Below are positions 23,274 to 32,644 of a DNA stretch of 64,000 bases, in pieces. The notes beneath the pieces were generated by a model. It saw only the letters and a list, made by a program, of their open reading frames with translations, ran no database searches and had not been told where the DNA came from. Position 1 is the first letter of the stretch. Each line of letters starts with the position of its first letter. The DNA is from Leptodontidium sp. MPI-SDFR-AT-0119 (lineage: Eukaryota > Ascomycota > Leotiomycetes > Helotiales > Leptodontidiaceae): NCBI GenBank assembly GCA_020726505.1, contig JAHLEZ010000001.1, forward strand, positions 6,696,001 through 6,760,000, written 5' to 3'. The translations under genes were made by a program, and so were the position numbers.

Positions 23274-24844
23274 TCAAAAGCCCAGCCTAGCCTCAGCTCA
23301 CCTTCAAGCTAGGCTACGCTGTCCCTCACCTCAAGCTAAGCTGAAGCAGGCTATCCTTAACATCTCTAGGCTCGGCTAGGCCAGGCTGACCATAGTAAAT
23401 AGCTAGGCTAGAGCAGGCTTGCCAAGGCTACCAATGCACAAGGGTAAAGAAAAATTCCGGGGCAAGGAAGTGGATGCTAATTCGGGTAAAAATGAAGCTA
23501 TTTACAACTCGTTGGGCACCATACAAAACGTGACGTCCTCTGTCCATGGCTCTTGGCTTTGATTCTTTCTCTCTCTTAATAGCTTCCTGTCAGCGATCAA
23601 CTAACACCTCAAGCACTGTGTAGCCTCAATTATATCAACCTTTAGACGATGCCGCTGTCCCGTGATCAAGAGTTTACCTTGGGAAAATACTCTCTCGCAC
23701 TCGCTCGACATAGCAGGTATAGCCGCCATATCAAGAGCAAATTAGGCCAAATTTGCTGTATTTTTAACCTTACGTTTCCTCAGCCAAAAGTCAACCAACG
23801 ACTCGTTGTTTCCTAATTGAAATGGAGGTTCCTTGATCTAATCGTCAAGTTGATCACCTAGAGCGCTCATAAATTGAGTCATATTAGTTTCGTCTTGAAA
23901 TAGAGATAGAGACCGTTGCCGTATAGCGCCAGCTTCAGTTGTATTCTGATATTCAACGGTCTTATACTCTTCCTATACACGACTCAAAGCAATTCTAGCT
24001 TTTTAAATCTATATAAGTTAATCTGCCCATCGATTCTGAAAGTAGGCAAACTTAGATTTGGGCTGTGTAACAACTGCCGCATAAACTGCGCCTGTAGTAT
24101 CAGATTTAAGGAAATACACGTCCAATTTGTTCTAACAGTTGATAATACAGGCTTTGAGTAGCTCAAGATTCTCCGAATTTAGCTCTAGATCCACACATCT
24201 CAAGAGAATATCATCTCGTGTGTCGGTGCAGTACCGGTTCATGTACCACGCCGCATGTGTGAATATATTCTAATGCGAGTATGGCGACAGAGTAATAAAT
24301 GTATGGTTCAAAATCTGTCTATTTTCTAAGAGAGTGCGAGGAGAGCCAGACTATATACTACGAAACACCACCGAATCTCCACCGAAACCAGTCCGGCTAA
24401 GCTCTGACCCCTGACTTTGACCCACACCCCCTTTTTCAGACCGAAGTATGCTTATGCAGGGACCTGTGGACCAACATCGTGCGCCTTTGAAGTGCCGAAT
24501 CAATATATTGAGGGTGGTAATATAATCAGAAAGAGCTCCACGGGCAGAGTCCAATTTGAGGCCCTCAATACGTTTAGTGAAGTCGTAAAATAGCTTCAAA
24601 AATGCTATAATCTCTGTCAAAGCCTCCCAATCTTCTCTAGTAAGAGAATCGTTCCTCAAAAGTTATTCTTGCTCCTCCGCAGATTACGCTCTTTTCGTGG
24701 ACGGCTGGTCGTGCATTTGATTAGCGTGATCAATACAAAAGGAATCGATTCGATCTCGTAACTTTAGAGCTCTCTGAATTATAAAATATAAAGAGTTCCA
24801 ACGAGTAGCATTATTGTTGGTTTAATAATCGTCACGTTCTAGTC

Positions 24845-24894
24845 AAATGCTCGCTTATCGAGCATTTAAGGAGAGCTCTCGTACAGAGCTCTCC
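24845..24894. repeat. Two adjacent perfect hairpins inside the hAT element
   Basis: AAATGCTCG/CGAGCATTT (9-bp stem, 5-nt loop) is followed two bases later by GGAGAGCTCT/AGAGCTCTCC (10-bp stem, 5-nt loop). The second hairpin resembles the GAGCTC palindromes inside the nearby LTRs, so this may be a fragment of a related element. Both stems are perfect. Confidence 0.7.
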
Positions 24895-25028
24895 TTTCCT
24901 TGAATACACATTTTGCCACACAGGATTTTACCCCTTAAATGTGTCGATTCTTTACCGGAATACGTGGTACCACCCGAGTTCGACCGACAGTTATCAATCA
25001 ATAGATTTAGGTGATAAAAAGCTCCTAA

Positions 25029-25330
25029 TGTTACGGCTGGCCAAAGGTTGATACTGCGAGTTGACTCAAGCTTTGTATTTGGACCTAAGGCTACGCTCAG
25101 AATCGAGAAGAAAAGACAAGGAGGAAAGGAGAGCTCTCCGTAAGGGGGAGCTCGAGTATAAATACATGAAGGACCCTCCTAATGGGGCCTAGCGTAGTCG
25201 AGTGCCATTCACGTCAACATGTCGCAGGCTCGCCTCCTAGTCTTCCCTATTAGGCTTAGCGCCGTCGCATAGCCAGCGATGCTACGAGCCAGTGTCGGTT
25301 GGAATGCGAGGCGCATCGTAGGTCGTAACA
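25029..25330 (-). mobile_element. Solo LTR (copy 1), nested in the hAT element
   Basis: A 302-bp unit with TGTTACG...CGTAACA ends, in inverse orientation to the two copies at 37.4 and 37.9 kb and clearly homologous over its whole length, including the GAGCTCTCC-containing promoter-like core and a TATTTATACTCGAG-type box. No internal retroelement sequence adjoins it. It separates the middle and C-terminal thirds of the hAT transposase. I see no matching 5-bp duplication. Confidence 0.82.
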
Positions 25331-26835
25331 TATTACCCACTAGAAACCGCATCAGGGAATAACTTTGGCTACAAATGTCTAAATCAAGTTCACAATAGCT
25401 TGATTTGTAGGCCTTACTGAGGGCTACTCGTATATCAAAAAATTATTTGAATTGAAGAAGAATTGGTGGAGAAAATAGCAAGTGTTGAAATGCGGGGTTC
25501 GGGTTCGGAAGGAAAATGGTAAATGATAAACATCACTTACTGATCGAGTACGGCCACGTTCGTCAAGGTAGTGTGCGACAACTCCTAGCAAAGCTAGGTG
25601 ATTTGGAGACGTCCATAAATCAAATGAGAAGTGTATTGAACTCGGGGAATCGTGTAAAGCTTTCTGTATTTTCCTTTTCCGCTGAGCAAACATATCCATA
25701 ACGTAGGTATGTAGTGTGTTGCTAGACGCTGGAATCAAGTCCCGGATCGTTGGGTAGAGCACTTCAAGAAACTCTATAAAGAGATCACCGACGAGAAGAG
25801 TAAAGGACAGTTGACAGATAACCAAGAAGGTAACCAGGGCTTCCAAAAATAGTTGTTTCATCACCTTATATGCCAAATTAACGTATCCCTCGGATTAGCG
25901 TACCTTTACAGGTTCCTGACCTAGTCTCCTGAAAGGGAGTCTTGCTTGTTAAGGGGTTTTATGTCCATGTATGGTGATCGAATGGGCCTTTCGGAGGTGC
26001 TCCCCCTTATTCTCACTACTGGCAGAGGTATATTGAATTTCGGTGCAATCGTGCATACAATGCCAAACCTTCCTGTTTTGTCCAGGGCCTTAATATCGTC
26101 AGTTTTAGCCCTGAAAAGTGAAGGGAAAGCAATCCAGGATACCATAAGAGACACGCAACAACTCCTCCGCTTGATCCGGGTCCCAATACCACACTATTTT
26201 CTTCTCTGCTTTAGACCTGTAATTGGCGTATTTGACGTACCATACATTATTGATTTTGACTTGGTGCTCGCGAGGGATAGCACTCAAAGCCCGCTGATAT
26301 TGAGCTTTTTCGGTGGCTTGGAAAAGAGCTTGAATAGCCGGAGCTTCGTTGTTAAAAGGGTCTGTAGGCGTGTCACCTGATTGTAATGTTGTTAAATCAG
26401 ACGTATTATCGTCGTCGATATCAATGGGATTGCTGGGAGACGCCATACTGCCAGAGTCGATAATAAAAAACCGAAGAAATCGAAGTGCAAAGCTCAAAAT
26501 TTGATTGATTACGTATAGGATACCTGTGCATAGTATGTATGCATTAATTATGCTAGTATCTTCATATAATTTAGGTAAGAAATTAAGGTTTAATAATGTA
26601 TGATCACCAGCCCGAATTATCCGAAGCGGGGGGGGGGGGGGGGGGACCCAATGGGAGTATATCCTCACATGACTCCACTTCTCAGCCCAGCCCAGCTACG
26701 CTTGAAGCAGTAGCTGAGCCGCGCTAATCATCAACTCTAGGCTAAGCTTAGGCGTAGCTGAATGCTCCAAGGTCAAGCTGAGCTGGGCTAAGCGTAGGCG
26801 GGCTGAGAAAAAGCTAGGCCCAACTGGGCTTTTGA

Positions 26836-27069
26836 ATTCGCTGGGAGGCGGTGATTCAAGTTTATATTCAGAGCTTAAGGATGTTGTGGTGCGTTATGTG
26901 TGTGTTGGCTGGAGCAGCGTTTATTGCGAGTTTGGTGTGGACGCGGGAGATTAGTTTGGACAGGGAGTTGGAGACGGAGCAGGGTTTTAGGTATGATAGT
27001 GACAAGAAGGGGCCGACTGTGGATGAGGAGGCCGCTTCAGCATCTTCGTTATGGGTATATTCAGGATGA
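26836..27069 (+). pseudogene. MFS transporter fragment, C-terminal part
   Basis: Directly after the right hAT terminus the frame reads IRWEAVIQVYIQSLRMLWCV, MCVLAGAAFIASLVWT and REISLDRELETEQGFRYD, ending at a TGA at 27067. This is the last transmembrane helix and cytosolic tail of the same drug-efflux MFS family seen left of the transposon. Joined over the insertion, the two parts follow the normal family order. Confidence 0.72.
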
Positions 27070-28520
27070 ATCAATACCCTGCAAAGGCGTAGATACATAC
27101 TAGTCCTATTAACACTCTGTACTGTGTGAGTAATAGTATTCACGTAATCAACGGAACTACGTGAATACGGAGGACGGGCAAAAACAAGGGTTGCAGGACG
27201 CAGGGAGTGAAATGGAGTACTTGACGCTAGCTAATTCGGGACTAGCCCACGATGAGAGCCTCTTATATAGAGCTCTCTTCGACACCTTAGAGTAGCTCCT
27301 TAGACTTGAACAAATACATACCTGCAACCAAAACTTTGCACCGTGTATATCGAGTCTCACCACGATTGACTAAGTTGTTACTTATTGCGGGAGCTCTAGG
27401 TAACATAGTGCAATCAACATGCACTTTTTCGTAACTCCATCATGTCATCTAGAGTTGTAGTCGACCCCTACGAGGATATCTTTTTACAACTTCACTAGGA
27501 GCCGCAGCGAAGGTCTTCTCGATGAAAAGACGGTAGACACGACTCACCCTTGTTCTGGCTCCCCATCTCTGGGTCTCTGGGGCTTGCGGATCTGATTTCA
27601 CATTGCAAGCCAAGATCACAATCACAACGCGATGCAGAAAGCAATATTAACGTCTATCCCTGTGTCGAGAGACGCACCCCGTGACGAGACAAAACATAGG
27701 TACTTCAGATCCGGCAGGCTTTAAATTCATAGACGCCTTATCAGTGATAGCTACACATAGAGTATACCAGCCAAGAAGTCACCGTACAATACCATTGAAA
27801 CACTAGGGGGTAATTCCCGCTGGACACGATCGAAGTCAATGAATGCCAGCTTAAAAGATACCGTAGAATGACATGCTATACCTTCAAGAGCAGGTCCAGG
27901 TCTTTCCCGGTACTCACCCAACTTGTAACGGCTCCTTCGGCCCCATTATAATCCGTGATATCCGAATTTGACGAGGCTGTAACTTTAACTATGCCAATCT
28001 TACAATCTGCAGCGGCTTCCAGGAATAGATCGGGTGATTTCGCTTCAAATTCAGCCCAGAAGTGCCCAAGCCGATGCTCGTCACAACGTGCGCGCAGGAG
28101 ATGGAGTGGGTGCGGCTTCGCTTCACTCCGGCGGCAGGTCCCTTCCGTCGCCATTGTGCAATTTTGCAAAAGTATTCTACAAGACGAGGCGAGGTTTCGG
28201 GCTTCTTCTGTGTACAAGTATAATGTGGCGGGCTCGCGTAAGGCAGGGCAGGGGGCGGTGCACAATGACGGGGCGAAAAGTACCTGTCGCCCAACACTTC
28301 GAGTATGCATTCTGATGACGTGGCAGTGCAAGGGCGGGACATATTGACCTAAGAGCCTCATCACCACTGTGTGTCATTATGCTACTAATAGAGAACATAC
28401 CACCTCAGCGGCATTTGCACCTCAGTAACATTTACTCCGCCACGTCCACTTCGTTAGAACCTATTCGAACACGGATTTTTGTCTTCACATTTGAAGATCA
28501 TTTACTCTGACTTCTTCAAA
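27070..28520. other. Gene-poor region
   Basis: No supported gene is seen. A perfect 11-bp inverted repeat GTATTCACGTA/TACGTGAATAC lies at 27136-27168. Frames of 70-163 codons overlap on both strands at 27876-28400, as often happens by chance in GC-richer DNA; none has a known domain. The minus-strand one contains VKVTASSNSD, loosely similar to EVTASRQL in the small ORF at 28.7 kb. Confidence 0.4.
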
Positions 28521-28740
28521 ATGACGGAAATAACCAGGCTTGAGGCACGATACGTCGATAACGCGAAACTAGACACTCTACTCCAGCAGCTATTTGGAAG
28601 TAGGTACAACGTGAATGTAAGTTCAATGACTGGACAGTCTGGACCTATTATAGTATCGCTGACAATAGCAAGGCTGCAGGTGATGTCATTGAAGTTACGG
28701 CATCGAGACAACTCACAGAGGTGAGGCCGGATACATTATG
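28521..28740 (+). pseudogene. Small unknown ORF, probably frameshifted
   Basis: An ATG in good context (caaaATGac) opens MTEITRLEARYVDNAKLDTL and continues to FGSRYNV. Past about 28615, coding-like sequence (FNDWTVWTYYSIADNSKAAG, then VIEVTASRQL) is in another frame and ends at TGA 28738. A one-base indel would join them, since the local GTAAGT has no acceptor at a viable distance. I do not recognise the family. It lies 450 bp upstream of the kinase-pseudokinase gene on the same strand. It could be a gene fragment or chance. Confidence 0.3.
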
Positions 28741-29187
28741 GTGATCGAGAGATCCACAAGTTCTAAAAATGGCAGGACGAAACAAAGTCAGTAATTAAGG
28801 CCTCTTGAATAGAAGTTTATATTAGACGAAATATTTAGCAGAGTCGTCGCATAAACATTCAAGACCACACATCAGTGTAGCAAAAGAGTACTCCGTTAAA
28901 TCATCGTTCCTTGGTACTGTGTGAAATGTTCTTGGCGACGAGGTAGGCTGTGCCTACTGCGCCACTACGAGTAAGCCACCGCGGCACAGATAGAAGCTAT
29001 CTGAGGCGGCACTTCGGGCACCGATTATTAGTTTTTGTTCGCCACCCGATGGTTTCGTACAGCATGCCCGAGGTTGAAGACGAGCAAGCCATGGATCGAC
29101 ATACTACTACCTTGGCAGGCTCAACTCCTCCTATTCATTCCAGTTCATATTATATTTTTCTCCTGCCTCTAATTCAAGTCTTCTAAC

Positions 29188-32105
29188 ATGACATCCCAAA
29201 GGGTCAACATCTGTTTCCTGCTCACCCTGATGCAAAACGCAATGGTCCGTTCCGAAATGGGGGCCCACTTTCTTCCTGCTATCAGCGTTACTGCCATTTT
29301 CACCAAGCCAGCTATCGAGGGCGCCATAGCGGATCTGGACTGCCAACCCGACGAGCGCATTGGCCTGGCAGAAACGATTTACCAGAAAGGCAAGAAAACA
29401 TTTGCCATTTTGATTTTCATGAGGAAAGAAGATGACATCGTCAAGTTTCGGAACCACGACACTCTGGACGATCGCTTGCCGCTGGCCACAAATGTTGCTC
29501 AGAACATCATGGGCAATGAAGGTGGTTCGTTCGCAGACAGGTACCAGTGGGACCTCCTACCTCGGACCTTCCCAGAGAACATGTGGGAACATCATTGGGA
29601 ATATCGCACCGAAGAGGTGCTTCCGTTCATCGGCGAATCCAAGTACATTACGGAGGGCGGATTTGGCGAGATACACAAGATGAAAATTCTTGCATCGCAA
29701 CAAAAATTCTTCCCTGAAGAGGTAAGTGAGCATATTTCCTTCTAGTAGCTGACTACACGCTATAAGAAGTCTAATCTCGTGAGGTCTACCAGAATGTCGA
29801 AGTCCAAATTGTCAGGAAGAGATTGAAATCGAAACTCGGCGCTGCAGTTGCCCGGGAAAAGAAATGCCTTCGTCTTCTAAATCAGCTCCGACACCCCAAT
29901 ATCATCAAGCTTCTTGGCTCCTATACATATCGGGGAGAGTTTTATTTCATGTTTCCATATATCGATATGGATCTCGAGTGCTTTTTCGAGACCAAGGGTC
30001 TGTTCGGAGAGTTCCGATACGATTTTACCTTTTACTCGGCATTGCGAGGGCTAAGCTCAGCACTATCGAAGACCCATCGACTCCATCTCAATCAAGAAGA
30101 CCATCAAGTAGGCTTCGAGGCGATAGGCTATCATCATGACCTTCGACCGAAAAACGTGTTGGTGAGCAAGGATACGTTCATACTCGCAGACTTTGGACTT
30201 AGCGATCTCAAGCCAGCCGATGCCCAATCGCACACGACGCCGAAGGCGATGCTTGGAGATTATCTTGCTCCGGAATGCTGGATCGAGCACATAGATCGCG
30301 AAGATGTCGGTCGAAGCATCGACGTCTGGGCCTTCGGTTGCCTCCTAGCTGATGTAGCTACATATATGCGGAAAGGCACTGCAGGCATCCAGGAATTCGC
30401 GCGTAAGCGACGCACCCCTGGACGGCTACTGCGGTGGGAAGACTCCGTATTCTATCGATCGGATGGGTATGTGAAGGACGAGGTCAGCGCCTGGCTGAAA
30501 GCGCTGCCTCATGACAACTCGGGCAGAGATCTCATCTTGCCACTCGTCGAACTGTCGCTTTCTGCTTTAATACAAGATCCAGACCATCGTCCGAAGATCA
30601 CTAAAGTCTATGAAACTCTCACTTTCTTGAGCCTCCAAGCTCATGTTTTCGCCGTCCGGAACCAATTTTCAGCCCATTTAGAGGAACATAAAAGACCGAC
30701 TGCCTATAATCTCTGGTTTTCGCAAGAACGCTTTCACGCATGGAGTCGTGCACTATGCCTTGAGAAGGACAACCCCCCGGCTGATCTGTCAGCACTTTTG
30801 GACAAGTATGATAAATTCATCGTTCACATGGTTGACCTTTTTCACCAGCTCCAGCGTGGAATCGCCAGTTCTCCGATCGACCCTAAGACCGGGTCGGTGT
30901 TTGAAACCGCAGTCGACCAACTTATTGAAAATCTCTGGGACCTCCTGCCGGCCGACTCACAGGGAATTGGAGAAGCCTTTTGGCATCAGGCAATCTTGAA
31001 CACAGACGACAAGGTTGTTTTGAAAGACGTTGATCGTGCGTTGAAAAGGAAATATGTTGTCTACGATATTGCGCATGCTATGACTGTGATGAGGAAAATC
31101 CGACTCGACATCCTGCACTACGACAGCCTCGAAGGAGCCACAGAAGCATGCACGATCGCACTAAGCGATATCACGTTCGGCCACACCCAGACTAGCCACG
31201 AAGTAGGCCAATACCGAGAACACCCAGTTCTGATAGAGCGTATGGGCTTCGCCTCAGACAAGGTGAGTGCCGTGCAAAGGAAGCTCATCGCAGGCCTTAA
31301 AGCGGAGAGTCTAGGGTTTGAGCCGAAGCCAAAGGGCCTGAGGACCATGCATTGCATTGGGACGTTCGAGGAGAGTGGCAACCCGATTCGATACGGGTTT
31401 GTGTACCGATATCCTCAAGGCGTATTATCTGACCCTACCACGCTCCACCGATGCCTTGACCAAGGGGAAAAGAACTTGAAGTACCATCCCCTGCTTGGCG
31501 ACAAGTTCCATCTAGCGTTTGCCCTTGCAGATTTTCTGAAGGAGTTCCATACCATCGGATGGCTGCACGAGAACTTCAACTCGCACAATATTCTCTTCTT
31601 CCAGTCATCGGATACTGGCGAAGTTCGCAAAAGCCCAAGCAGCAGCGAAATGCAGCAGCCATATGTAGTAGGACTGCACAAGAGCCGACCAGATGGGGAT
31701 TTTTGGCAGACTGAAGGTCCCGTTATTTACGACGATCAACAAGACTATCAGCATCCAAAATATGCTAGTACTGGTCGGTTTTGTCAAGAGTTCGACTACT
31801 ATAGCTTGGGGATCGTTCTCCTGGAGATAGGGCTGTGGCGTCCGCTCAGCAGCCTACTGAAAGAGGCAAACTGTCAGAACCAAGGGCTAGTCCAAATTCG
31901 GCAAGAGTTGATAAAAATGTGCCGGACTCGGCTTGGCGCCAAGATGGGGGCCGTATACAAAGAGGCAGTGCTGCAATGCATGGATTCTGACTGGTGCGAA
32001 CCGGGGGGAGGGGCAGAAGTACCGTCAGATAGGAAAGCTTCGCTTTGGCGTTTCACAGAAGAGGTTGTGATGCCGTTGGGAAGGCTCGCTGTGGCATCGA
32101 TTTGA
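29188..32105 (+). CDS. Protein kinase fused to a HeLo-family-type pseudokinase domain
   Basis: Two exons, 29188-29721 and 29793-32105, with a 71-bp intron (GTAAGT, CTAATC, CAG) in phase zero, give 948 residues. After a 150-residue unassigned N-terminus comes a protein kinase domain (~150-460): glycine loop EGGFGEIH, VRKRL, HPNIIKLLGS, catalytic-loop HHDLRPKNVLV, ADFGLSD, YLAPECW, DVWAFGCLL. The catalytic Asp, the Asn and DFG are kept; the usual Lys is Arg. A linker (~470-640) precedes a second kinase-like domain (~640-945) with WLHENFNSHNILFF, where the HRD Asp is lost, VGLHKSRPDGDFW, and EFDYYSLGIVLLEIGLWRPL. That signature is the C-terminal kinase-like domain (DUF7580-type) of fungal HeLo/prion-inhibition proteins, but no HeLo domain is seen. 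A role in cell-death or recognition signalling is inferred. Confidence 0.8.
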
Positions 32106-32644
32106 CCTGCCGTTCATGATGTGTTCTACAGACCAAGCCAGCTACTTCACATGACATAGGTACCGCTACTAGCTACTGTACGGAGGCTGTGCTTGCGTCA
32201 GAATGCTCAGCCAGCCTGGGTGGCTGTGTTTTCTGTTATTTATTCCATGGCTGTGCAAAAGTGAGGCCTTAGGCTAAGGCAACTGATGAGATCTCATTTG
32301 AATCGGGCGTAGCTTACTCCACTCGAGTCGACTCTCATAGGCGAATCACGATGAAGCGTCATACTAAACAGACGCGATTTTCTTTTGAGTCCCGTCTGCC
32401 ACATTATTGAGCGCTCACATGCAGGCAGCTGTGCCACGTAGCGTCTGCCCTCCCAACTTATCCATTTTCGTCCCAGACAAATCAACCTCAGTGGAGGCCC
32501 CGCCAAGACCAGGCTCGCACGCATGTGCTTGATCACTCCACGGATGCATAAGAAACCGAGAGCTGGAACTGCTGTGCCAGCTCGCTTTCTACACTCAGTA
32601 GCCCTTAGTCAGAAGCAGTCTTCCTCTAGCAATTTCCCAGTACT
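32106..32644. promoter_or_regulatory. Intergenic spacer / promoter of the kinase-TPR gene
   Basis: A 539-bp spacer between two codirectional kinase genes. The only sizeable open frame (32294-32536 -) has no support. The region should hold the terminator of the first gene and the promoter of the second; I see no clear core element. Confidence 0.4.

Larger units (their letters stand above)
23590..26446 (-). pseudogene. hAT transposase remnant
   Basis: Read 5' to 3' on the minus strand: an N-terminal region starts at ATG 26446 (MASPSNPIDIDDDNTSD, later NNVWYVKYANYRSKAEKKI, a degenerate BED-like part). Next come IHFSFDLWTSPNHLALLGVV and VAHYLDERGR near 25.5-25.6 kb. After the solo LTR come NATRWNSLYFIIQRALKLRD near 24.8 kb and LTREDWEALTEIIAFLKLFYD near 24.6 kb. 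The C-terminal dimerisation domain follows near 23.7 kb with AAIPAMSSECERVFSQG. These are family landmarks in the right order. Frameshifts, stops (e.g. TAG 23601-23603 where relatives have Trp) and the LTR insertion make it inactive. Confidence 0.82.
23274..26835 (-). mobile_element. Decayed hAT transposon, about 3.56 kb, inserted in the MFS gene
   Basis: The ends are a perfect 12-bp inverted repeat, TCAAAAGCCCAG at 23274-23285 and CTGGGCTTTTGA at 26824-26835. Inside each end is a 130-150 bp tract dense in AGGCTAGGCT/AGCTTAGCCT-type motifs (23286-23430 and 26680-26820), which look like subterminal transposase-binding repeats. Transposase remnants lie between on the minus strand. The flanks are two halves of one MFS coding frame, which supports the borders. 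I could not find a clear 8-bp target duplication; it may be mutated. Confidence 0.78.

Noticed and set aside
27876..28367. Overlapping ORFs of 117-163 codons on both strands
   Set aside because: Mutually overlapping on both strands in GC-richer DNA, with no recognisable domain; treated as chance apart from the noted VTAS similarity.
28950..29186. 78-codon ORF just upstream of the kinase-pseudokinase gene
   Set aside because: No domain and no splice link to the kinase exon; probably 5' UTR or promoter sequence.
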